From: Candidatus Gastranaerophilales bacterium
GTDB taxonomy: Bacteria > Cyanobacteriota > Vampirovibrionia > Gastranaerophilales > Gastranaerophilaceae
Direction: 5' to 3'
DNA: 7,317 bases
Assembly: GCA_944325615.1 (NCBI GenBank)
Contig: CALVAU010000200.1
Coordinates: forward strand, 1 to 7,317
Every line of letters starts with the position of its first letter. The first letter of the stretch is position 1. This document shows, piece by piece, positions 1-5,488 of the stretch. Under the pieces are notes generated by a model. It did not search any database. It saw only the letters and a list, made by a program, of their open reading frames with translations, and had not been told where the DNA came from. Position numbers and translations under genes: made by a program.

Positions 1-467
1 TTATTATAGGCTTCTACATAATTAGGATCTAGTTCGACTGCTTTATCATAATCAATCATTGCTCCCGTATAATCGTTTAATGCTCTTTTTGCATTCCCGC
101 GATTATTATAAGCTGGTGCTAAATTTGGCTCCAATTCAATTGCTTTCTCATAATCCTTTATTGCTCCTAGATTATCTTTTAATGCCCTTTTGGAGTTTCC
201 ACGATTATTATAGGCTTTTACATAAGCTGGATCTAGTTCGATTGCTCTATCATAATCTTTTATCGCGTCTTCATAATCTTCTTGACTATATTTTACATCT
301 GCGCGATTTTTATAGGATAGTGCATAATCTGGATCTAGTTCTATCGCTTTATCAAAATCCTTTAATGCTCCTAAATAATCTTTTTGCTCATATTTTGACC
401 TGCCTCGTTCATTATACCCTTCGGCACTCGTCAACTCTTGGTCCAATTCATCACCATAACTATTCAA
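1..467 (-). CDS. TPR-repeat protein, C-terminus beyond the left edge
   Basis: The minus strand is open from 467 to the window edge (155 codons seen, no stop). The protein is a run of tetratricopeptide repeats with an exact 34-residue period: canonical units at about 15-48, 49-82, 83-116 and 117-150, a fifth starting at 151. Each unit has the aromatic at position 4, Gly/Ala at 8, Ala at 20, Tyr/Phe at 24, Ala at 27 and Pro at 32, read as Y-x-N-R-G ... A-I-x-D-Y-x-K-A-I-E-L-D-P. TPR solenoids bind protein partners; the partner here cannot be told. The start is taken as TTG at 465-467, because GGGAG at 476-480 lies 8 nt upstream, no in-frame ATG precedes the repeats, and a good promoter sits just before it. 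There is no signal peptide or membrane segment in the visible part, so it is probably cytoplasmic. Family assignment is firm, function unknown. Confidence 0.88.
   Translation of the reverse strand, partial: MNSYGDELDQELTSAEGYNERGRSKYEQKDYLGALKDFDKAIELDPDYALSYKNRADVKYSQEDYEDAIKDYDRAIELDPAYVKAYNNRGNSKRALKDNLGAIKDYEKAIELEPNLAPAYNNRGNAKRALNDYTGAMIDYDKAVELDPNYVEAYN
9..416 (-). repeat. Four tandem 102-bp units encoding TPR motifs
   Basis: The coding strand repeats every 102 bp without any indel: units at 315-416, 213-314, 111-212 and 9-110, with a fifth beginning at 8. Units share stretches such as the codons for Y-N-N-R-G, A-I-K-D-Y and A-I-E-L-D-P, while other positions have diverged. This is protein repeat structure visible in the DNA, not a separate element. 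Confidence 0.85.
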
Positions 468-497
468 ATCTATAACTCCCAAATTTTTATTAAAACA

Positions 498-525
498 TTT
501 ATAATTATAACATATTACTTGTCAA
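498..525 (-). promoter_or_regulatory. Sigma-70-type promoter of the TPR gene
   Basis: On the minus strand a consensus -35 TTGACA (520-525) is followed after 16 nt by TATAAA (498-503). The predicted start near 491 would give a leader of about 24 nt holding the GGGAG at 476-480. A TATAAT also occurs at 504-509 but only 10 nt from the -35. The location, downstream of the preceding gene's terminator, supports independent transcription of the TPR gene. Confidence 0.7.
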
Positions 526-575
526 ATTTAAACTGTATATTGATTTATGTTATTTTATTTCAAAATTTTTGCAAT

Positions 576-608
576 AAAAAAGCGGCTTTATCAATAAGCC
601 GCTTTTTT
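576..608 (-). terminator. Intrinsic terminator of the lytic transglycosylase gene
   Basis: A perfect inverted repeat has core AGCGGCTT/AAGCCGCT (581-588 with 596-603), a 7-nt loop, and the A-run at 576-581 pairing with the T-run at 603-608. It begins 16 nt past the transglycosylase stop codon. On the minus strand the stem is followed by six U. Being symmetrical, it could also stop plus-strand transcription, but no plus-strand gene ends here. A weaker hairpin, TTTAGT/ACTAAA (611-616 with 624-629), overlaps the stop codon. Confidence 0.9.
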
Positions 609-624
609 ATTTTAGTGTTTTTTA

Positions 625-1233
625 CTAAATTGCAATTGTTGTAGCTTCGATTTGTAATTCTATCGGAGTTTCTTCTACAACTTCAACTTTTACTGGTTTT
701 ACAGCCTCTGTTTTTACCGCAGGCGCTGCTGTCTTTGCCGGCGTTACAGGTTTTGTTGCTTTAACCATCATCGGATCAGGATTTGCTTTGTAATGATGAT
801 AATCTGTCATAATCTTATTCACGAAACGTTTTGTCTCAGCATAAGGTGGAACAGCCTTGTATTTTTTTACATTTCCCGGTCCTGCATTGTATGCAGCAAG
901 TGCCAATTCCATTGAACCGAACATCTTGTACATCATCTTGTAATACATAATACCACCGCGGATATTATCATTTAAAGAATAAGGATTTAGCCCCATTCTT
1001 CTTGCAGTTGAAGGCATTAACTGGAACACTCCAACAGCACCGTGGCTGCTTCTTGCTTCATGCCTAAAACCTGATTCTGTTCTTGCAATAGACAACGCAA
1101 TTGCAGGGTCAACTCCCATTTCAAGAGCGTGTTTCACTATTGCTGCTTTCACCGTATTTACATCTGATGCTTGTGCGGGCGCAAAAAGACCTATACACAT
1201 CAGTGTAAGCGTGAATAGTAATAGTTTTTTCAA
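625..1233 (-). CDS. Secreted lytic transglycosylase, SLT/GH23 domain
   Basis: This 202-residue protein should cleave the MurNAc-GlcNAc bond of peptidoglycan, forming 1,6-anhydro-MurNAc, outside the cytoplasmic membrane. Residues 1-22 form a signal peptide (KK, hydrophobic core, A-Q-A cleavage site). The SLT domain (about 27-148) has all family motifs in order: catalytic Glu53 in E-S-G-F, G-V-F-Q-L-M-P (68-74), A-Y-N-A-G-P-G (114-120) and E-T-K-R-F-V (133-138). From about 150 to the end comes a low-complexity tail rich in Lys, Pro, Ala, Val, Thr and then Glu, probably a disordered spacer. The start is TTG (1231-1233), supported by AGAGGA at 1241-1246 with 7-nt spacing and by the signal peptide; the first in-frame ATG is codon 12, inside the signal peptide. 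The gene stands alone, ended by a strong terminator. Which Slt/Mlt subgroup it belongs to is not clear. Confidence 0.93.
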   Translation of the reverse strand: MKKLLLFTLTLMCIGLFAPAQASDVNTVKAAIVKHALEMGVDPAIALSIARTESGFRHEARSSHGAVGVFQLMPSTARRMGLNPYSLNDNIRGGIMYYKMMYKMFGSMELALAAYNAGPGNVKKYKAVPPYAETKRFVNKIMTDYHHYKANPDPMMVKATKPVTPAKTAAPAVKTEAVKPVKVEVVEETPIELQIEATTIAI

Positions 1234-1262
1234 AATGTAATCCTCTGGTTGTAAATTGAGAA

Positions 1263-1301
1263 TTCCTGAAAGCTTCTTTACTCCCTCTCTTTTTCAAGGA
1301 A
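1263..1301 (-). other. Hairpin with purine-rich loop in the transglycosylase leader
   Basis: In minus-strand RNA the segment folds as UUCCUUGAAA paired with UUUCAGGAA (nine base pairs, one bulged U), enclosing a loop of about 20 nt that is purine-rich and contains AGAGGGAG. It lies about 30-70 nt upstream of the TTG start. It does not match a riboswitch class I know. It could affect mRNA stability or ribosome loading, or be chance in AT-rich DNA. Confidence 0.3.
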
Positions 1302-1405
1302 CTTAACTTCCAAGAATTAAATTTATACCTCTATAATATTACAAAAATTTCAAATTTCAACCCCTAACACTCAAACAACCGCCAAAGTCCTTGCAGCACA
1401 AGAGG

Positions 1406-1429
1406 TTTACAATTGTAAAAATTACAATT
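1406..1429. promoter_or_regulatory. Two overlapping perfect dyads, operator-like
   Basis: TTTACAATTGTAAA (1406-1419) is a perfect 14-bp palindrome. Its right half is also the left arm of a second perfect dyad, AATTGTAA-aaa-TTACAATT (1411-1429). The octamer TTACAATT thus occurs three times in alternating orientation. The first palindrome contains TACAATTGTA, which fits the TACANNTGTA core bound by BlaI/MecI/CopY-type repressors. The block overlaps the proposed -10 of the transglycosylase promoter and lies about 100 bp upstream of mtnP. That it is an operator is inferred. Confidence 0.45.
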
Positions 1430-1438
1430 ATTTGTCAA
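1412..1438 (-). promoter_or_regulatory. Possible promoter of the transglycosylase gene
   Basis: On the minus strand a consensus TTGACA (1433-1438) is followed after 15 nt by TACAAT (1412-1417). The spacing is slightly short, but both hexamers are good. Transcription from about 1405 would give a leader of roughly 170 nt. Weaker TTGAAA/TATA-like pairs at 1322-1360 are possible alternatives with poorer spacing. The -10 lies inside the dyad at 1406-1429. Confidence 0.45.
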
Positions 1439-1460
1439 GTATAAAGTCAAATTTGTAAAT

Positions 1461-1499
1461 TTGCGATAATGTTTTTTTATGATAGAATTTGAATATAAT
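1461..1499 (+). promoter_or_regulatory. Candidate promoter region of mtnP
   Basis: Two -10 candidates precede mtnP: TAGAAT (1483-1488), 16 nt after TTGCGA (1461-1466), and a consensus TATAAT (1494-1499) with no good -35 at the usual distance. The sequence does not decide between them. Either gives a short leader containing AAGGAG at 1514-1519, 6 nt before the ATG. A promoter is expected here because the gene upstream is divergent. Confidence 0.45.
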
Positions 1500-1525
1500 T
1501 AGTCAGAAAAATTAAGGAGATAGAA

Positions 1526-2329
1526 ATGAAAAATAAAAAATTAGCAACAATCGGTGTATTTGGCGGTTCAGGATTTTATAAATTCCTTGATGACATTGAA
1601 GAAGTAAGAGTAGAAACTCCTTATGGTATGCCGAGCGACAATCTTTTCATCGGCAAAATTGGCCCGCACAAAGTTGCTTTTATGCCAAGACACGGCAGAA
1701 ACCATACTATTTTACCGCATCTTCTTAATTACAGAGCAAATGTTTGGGCTATGAAATCTGTTGGTGTAGAAAGAGTAATCTCACCATGTGCTGCAGGTAG
1801 CTTGCAAAAACACGTTAAACCCGGTGATTTTGTAATTTGTGATCAATTTGTTGATTGGACTGATGGAAGAAAATCAACTTTCTTTGAAGGCCCAATCGTA
1901 ACTCACCCGTCAGCTGCTGAAACTTATTGTCCGGAATTAAGAAAAATTGCAATTGAAACAGGAAAAGAACTTGGAATTACAGTACATGAAACCGGTACTG
2001 TTGTCGTAATTAACGGACCAAGATTTTCAACTAAAGCAGAATCTAAATTCTTCACAAACCAAGGATGGGAAGTAATCAATATGACAGCATTCCCTGAAAA
2101 TTACCTTGTAAAAGAAATGGATATGTGTCCTGTAAATATTTCTTTAATTACAGATTATGATGCTGGTCTAGTAGGAGATGTCCCTCCTGTTTCTCACCAC
2201 GAAGTAATTGAAGTATTTAACAATAACCTTTCTAATTTGAAGACATTACTCTTCAAGATGATTGAAAAAATTCCGGCAGAACGCAATAATTGTAATTGCG
2301 CTAATACAAAGAAAAGTTCTCAAATGTAA
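1526..2329 (+). CDS. mtnP: S-methyl-5'-thioadenosine phosphorylase
   Basis: This cytosolic enzyme cleaves methylthioadenosine with phosphate to adenine and 5-methylthioribose-1-phosphate, removing the by-product of polyamine synthesis and feeding purine and methionine salvage. The 267-residue length is usual for the PNP/MTAP family 2. Visible motifs are the phosphate loop G-G-S-G (13-16), P-R-H-G-R-x-H (54-60), C-A-A-G-S-L (88-93), G-P-R-F-S-T (164-169), N-M-T (185-187) and T-D-Y-D (209-212). Asp210 and Asp212 correspond to the adenine-contacting Asp pair of human MTAP, which favours 6-aminopurine over 6-oxopurine substrates. A C-N-C motif near the C-terminus (256-258) resembles the C-x-C of archaeal and bacterial MTAPs. 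The start is fixed by AAGGAG 6 nt before the ATG. It leads a plus-strand run with yggT 25 nt downstream. A methylthioinosine phosphorylase is the main alternative. No other mtn gene is in the window. Confidence 0.93.
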   Translation: MKNKKLATIGVFGGSGFYKFLDDIEEVRVETPYGMPSDNLFIGKIGPHKVAFMPRHGRNHTILPHLLNYRANVWAMKSVGVERVISPCAAGSLQKHVKPGDFVICDQFVDWTDGRKSTFFEGPIVTHPSAAETYCPELRKIAIETGKELGITVHETGTVVVINGPRFSTKAESKFFTNQGWEVINMTAFPENYLVKEMDMCPVNISLITDYDAGLVGDVPPVSHHEVIEVFNNNLSNLKTLLFKMIEKIPAERNNCNCANTKKSSQM

Positions 2330-2354
2330 GATATAACAGCAGTAAAGGATTTTC

Positions 2355-2624
2355 ATGATTCAAGGTTTAATATACGGAATTAATAATATATTTTTAATAT
2401 TCTATATACTAATCATATCTCGTTTCCTTTTAAGTTGGGTACGCAGACTTGATTGGGGGCGGCAACCATTTAAATTTATCTGGCTTTCTACAGAGCCATA
2501 TTTAGCGTTATTCAGAAGATTCATTCCGCCAATTGGAATTATTGACATATCAGCCATGGTTGCTTTTATAGCACTCCAAATTGTTCACAACCTGCTGCTT
2601 ATAATTTTGGCGCAGTTTGTATAA
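2355..2624 (+). CDS. yggT: YggT/Ycf19-family two-helix membrane protein
   Basis: An 89-residue integral membrane protein with two hydrophobic helices (about 5-28 and 65-88) joined by a basic loop. The family signature is clear: S-R-F-L-L-S-W at the end of helix 1 (22-28), then E-P-Y-L-x-L-F-R-R-x-I-P-P-I-G-x-I-D-x-S (47-66) leading into helix 2. Members occur widely in bacteria and, as Ycf19, in cyanobacteria and plastids. The biochemical role is unsettled; proposals include membrane organisation, nucleoid or division-related functions and osmotic or ion stress, the last fitting a place just before a K+ transporter. AAAGGA at 2344-2349, 5 nt before the ATG, supports the start. The 25-nt gap after mtnP and absence of a terminator suggest co-transcription with it. 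Family assignment is firm, function not. Confidence 0.88.
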   Translation: MIQGLIYGINNIFLIFYILIISRFLLSWVRRLDWGRQPFKFIWLSTEPYLALFRRFIPPIGIIDISAMVAFIALQIVHNLLLIILAQFV

Positions 2625-2635
2625 TATTGCTAAAC

Positions 2636-2664
2636 TTGTAAAAAAAATGTATTTGGTATAAAAT
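2636..2664 (+). promoter_or_regulatory. Probable internal promoter just before trkA
   Basis: TTGTAA (2636-2641) and TATAAA (2657-2662, continuing as TATAAAAT) are 15 nt apart on the plus strand. The predicted start point is near 2669, only about 5 nt before the trkA ATG. No Shine-Dalgarno-like sequence lies between the -10 and the ATG. This suggests trkA-trkH can be transcribed apart from mtnP-yggT as a nearly leaderless mRNA. Confidence 0.45.
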
Positions 2665-2673
2665 CTGTCTGTT

Positions 2674-4014
2674 ATGAAAATTATAATTTACGGTGCGACT
2701 GATGTCGGATGTCTTCTGGCTACTGAATTTTTTGAAGACCATGACATAACAATTATTGATAAAGAAGAAAACAGAACTGATGAATTCAACAAACTTGATA
2801 TAAGTTTTGTTCAAGGCAATGCTTCTGATCTTGAGGTTTTGGAATGCGCAGATATAAAAAATGCTGATATATTTATTGCCTGCACGGCAATGGATGAAGC
2901 AAATATTGTAGCATGTCTTGCAGCTAAAAGATACGGAAAAATAAGAACTATTTGCTTTGTAAGTAAGGAAGAATACAAAAACACTTTAACTTATCAAAAA
3001 AGTGATGATTATTTTACCGATGTATTTATTGATTACATCATCTGGCCGGAAGAACTATTAACTCAGGAAATTTTCAGAATTGTAACAGTAGCACATGCTC
3101 TTGATGTCGAAAACTTTGCAGATGGTAAGGCTAGATTGCTTGAATATAAAGTAAAAGATAATCTTGCTATCGTAGGCAAAAAAATAAAAGATGTCGGATT
3201 TACGAACGACACTCTTATCGTCGGAATTACCAGAGACTCTCAATTATTTATCCCGAACGGTGAAACGGAAATTCTGGCAAACGACAAGCTAATTTTTATG
3301 GGTACTTCACATTCGCTTGATATCTTAGCAGGAACGTTCTTCCACGAAAAAGAACAGGTTAAAAACGTTGCAATAATCGGCGGCGGAAATGTAGGTATGA
3401 TGCTTGCTCAAAGTTTAGAAACCTTAAAAATCAAAACTAAAATTATTGAAAAAAATCTTGAAAGATGCCAATACTTAGCTGAAAATCTTCATAACACATT
3501 AGTAATTAATGGCGATGGTACAGATCTCAAATTGTTGGATGAAGAAGATATAGGATCTTCTGATGTAGTAATAAGTGTTACGAATAATGATGAAAGAAAC
3601 TTGTTATGCTCGCTGCTTGCAAAACAATTGGGTGTAAAACGAGTAATTGCAAGAGTTTCAAAAGTCCTAAACATACCTCTTTTTGAAAAAGTTGGTATTG
3701 ATATAGCAATTTCACCGAAAAATTCAGCGATTAACGAAGTGAGAAATGACTTACAAGAAAATGATGTTGATATCCTGGCAACGGTTGAACAAGGTCAAGC
3801 AGAAGTTCTTGAAATTGGAGTGCTTCCTGATTTTAATAACCAAAAAGTTATGGATTTACAATTTCCAAGAAGTGCAATTATCGGCACAATTGCAAGAAGC
3901 AATTCTGTTATAATACCGAAAGGTACGACTGAGTTGAAAACCGGTGATATTTTAATTATATTCACAAAAGCTGAAGATGCTTTGGAAATTAAGAAATTTT
4001 TTAAGGTAAAGTAA
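2674..4014 (+). CDS. trkA: Trk system potassium uptake regulatory protein TrkA
   Basis: This 446-residue cytoplasmic protein is the nucleotide-binding gating subunit of the TrkH K+ transporter. It has the full-length duplicated layout: RCK-N (about 1-135), RCK-C (about 140-222), RCK-N (about 229-360) and RCK-C (about 370-446). The second Rossmann domain has a canonical G-G-G-N-V-G loop (236-241) with acidic Glu259 at the end of strand 2, typical of NAD(H) binding. The first reads G-A-T-D-V-G (7-12) with Asp29, so the middle Gly is Thr. The start is set by homology, as M-K-I-I-I-Y-G-A is the expected N-terminus; no ribosome binding site is present. trkH follows after one nucleotide, so the two are translated together. 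E. coli TrkA has a similar length and fold. Ligand preference (NAD(H), ATP or ADP) of each half cannot be read from sequence alone. Confidence 0.95.
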   Translation: MKIIIYGATDVGCLLATEFFEDHDITIIDKEENRTDEFNKLDISFVQGNASDLEVLECADIKNADIFIACTAMDEANIVACLAAKRYGKIRTICFVSKEEYKNTLTYQKSDDYFTDVFIDYIIWPEELLTQEIFRIVTVAHALDVENFADGKARLLEYKVKDNLAIVGKKIKDVGFTNDTLIVGITRDSQLFIPNGETEILANDKLIFMGTSHSLDILAGTFFHEKEQVKNVAIIGGGNVGMMLAQSLETLKIKTKIIEKNLERCQYLAENLHNTLVINGDGTDLKLLDEEDIGSSDVVISVTNNDERNLLCSLLAKQLGVKRVIARVSKVLNIPLFEKVGIDIAISPKNSAINEVRNDLQENDVDILATVEQGQAEVLEIGVLPDFNNQKVMDLQFPRSAIIGTIARSNSVIIPKGTTELKTGDILIIFTKAEDALEIKKFFKVK

Positions 4015-4015
4015 T

Positions 4016-5488
4016 ATGCGTTTAAGTTATCTTGCAAATGCAATCGGATTGATATTAAAATACATTGGATTTGTTATTCTGACTCCAATTATTATTGCAA
4101 TAATTTATAAAGATTATACATCAATTTTGCCTTTTTTAACAGCAGGTCTTGCTTCAATTACAGCTGGACATACTCTTCGTAAAGTTGTTAAAAATGCTTA
4201 TATAATCGAAAACCTTAACGATATTAAAAAATCCGAAGCTCTTTGTATTGTAACCACCTCTTGGATTTTATTCGGAATAATCTCAGCCCTGCCGTTTTTA
4301 TTCTACGGACTAAACCCTATTGATGCTTTATTTGAGGCAGTATCAGGGATTACAACAACAGGAGCTACAATCATAACAAATTTTGATTATCCAAAAACCT
4401 TCTTTTTCTGGAGATCATTAACCCAATGGCTTGGCGGCTTAGGTATTATAGTATTATTTATCGCAATTCTACCTCAATTTGCAGTAGCTGGACGTCAAAT
4501 GTTCTTCGCTGAAGCTCCAGGTCCTACTGAAGATAAAATTACTCCGAGAATTCGAAATACTGCATCTGCATTATGGAAAATTTACGCAGGCCTAACTGTA
4601 ATTTTAGTAATTTTATTCCACATAGCAGGAATGCCGATATTTGATTCTGTATGTAACTCTTTATCTACATTGGCTGCTGGGGGATTTTCTCCAAATTCAT
4701 TAAGCCTTGCTGGATACAATTCCTACGCTATCTATTGGATAACAACAATTTTTATGTTCATAGCAGGTGCAAGTTTTATCTTGCAATATAGAGTTTTAAC
4801 TCAAAGAAAGCCCTCATTACTTTTAACTAACGAAGAATTTAAAACATATTTTGGAATGATCTGTTTTATGGCATTACTAATTGCCGTTGCCCTATTTTTC
4901 TGCGACGGATACAACATAAAAGATGCCCTTACTCATGCTTTTTATCAGGTAATAAGTATTACAACATCCACAGGGAGCGCTAGCGTTGATTTTGCAAAAT
5001 GGCATTTTATCCCGCAAGCTCTTTTATTTACGGTAATGTTTATGGGCTCCTGCGCAAGTTCTGCAGGCGGTGGTATAAAAATGACAAGATGGATTTTGGT
5101 GTATAAATCAATGAAAAATTCATTAACAAAAATTCTTCATCCAAATGCTATTTTGAATGTCAAAGTTGATAACGCAATAATCCCTCATGAAATTTTAAAT
5201 CAAACTGTCGTATTTGTATTTTTCTATTTCTTATGTTTCGCAATTGGTGCAATTCTAATTACATTAATAGAACAAAATATTACAATAGGTATTACAAGTT
5301 CTATATCTGCTCTAGGTAATATCGGACCTGCTTTCGGTAACGTTGTAGGACCTATGGGCTCATTTAGCAGCTTGCATGTATCGTCAAAAGTAATTATGAC
5401 TATTGCTATGCTTGTCGGCAGATTAGAAATAATCCCATTTTTAGTATTATTCCAAAGAGATTTTTGGACAATTAAAGAGTCTAATTAG
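4016..5488 (+). CDS. trkH: Trk-type potassium transporter membrane subunit TrkH
   Basis: This 490-residue inner-membrane protein forms the K+ pathway gated by TrkA. Its length, near that of E. coli TrkH, and two extra N-terminal helices (about 10-55) favour TrkH over the shorter KtrB. The four selectivity-filter P-loops are all recognisable: T-T-T-G (113-116), T-L-A-A-G-G-F-S (218-225), T-S-T-G (317-320) and L-G-N-I-G-P-A (433-439). The segment S-C-A-S-S-A-G-G-G-I-K-M (around 345-356) matches the conserved intramembrane loop that closes the pore below the filter. AAGGT at 4003-4007, inside the end of trkA, lies 8 nt before the ATG, and the 1-nt gap to trkA implies translational coupling. The stop codon lies within the end of the convergent glycosyltransferase gene. 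Transport of Na+ as well cannot be excluded. Confidence 0.95.
   Translation: MRLSYLANAIGLILKYIGFVILTPIIIAIIYKDYTSILPFLTAGLASITAGHTLRKVVKNAYIIENLNDIKKSEALCIVTTSWILFGIISALPFLFYGLNPIDALFEAVSGITTTGATIITNFDYPKTFFFWRSLTQWLGGLGIIVLFIAILPQFAVAGRQMFFAEAPGPTEDKITPRIRNTASALWKIYAGLTVILVILFHIAGMPIFDSVCNSLSTLAAGGFSPNSLSLAGYNSYAIYWITTIFMFIAGASFILQYRVLTQRKPSLLLTNEEFKTYFGMICFMALLIAVALFFCDGYNIKDALTHAFYQVISITTSTGSASVDFAKWHFIPQALLFTVMFMGSCASSAGGGIKMTRWILVYKSMKNSLTKILHPNAILNVKVDNAIIPHEILNQTVVFVFFYFLCFAIGAILITLIEQNITIGITSSISALGNIGPAFGNVVGPMGSFSSLHVSSKVIMTIAMLVGRLEIIPFLVLFQRDFWTIKESN

Noticed and set aside
9..416. Periodic repeats as a possible CRISPR array
   Set aside because: The period is 102 bp, the whole unit is coding and in frame, and there is no repeat-spacer alternation.
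59..475. Plus-strand 138-codon open frame rich in Leu, His and Tyr
   Set aside because: It is antisense to the TPR gene; its periodic composition is the mirror of the 102-bp repeats, and it resembles no protein family.
438..644. Plus-strand 68-codon open frame
   Set aside because: It crosses the TPR promoter and the intrinsic terminator, and has no plausible ribosome binding site or family resemblance.
1234..1420. Riboswitch (c-di-AMP, GEMM or glycine class) upstream of the cell-wall hydrolase
   Set aside because: I could not match the conserved cores of these classes; only one simple hairpin is supported.
2599..4043. Minus-strand open frames inside and around trkA (2599-2814, 3058-3243, 3489-3674, 3795-4043)
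   Set aside because: Short frames opposite a clear trkA gene, with no family resemblance or ribosome binding sites.
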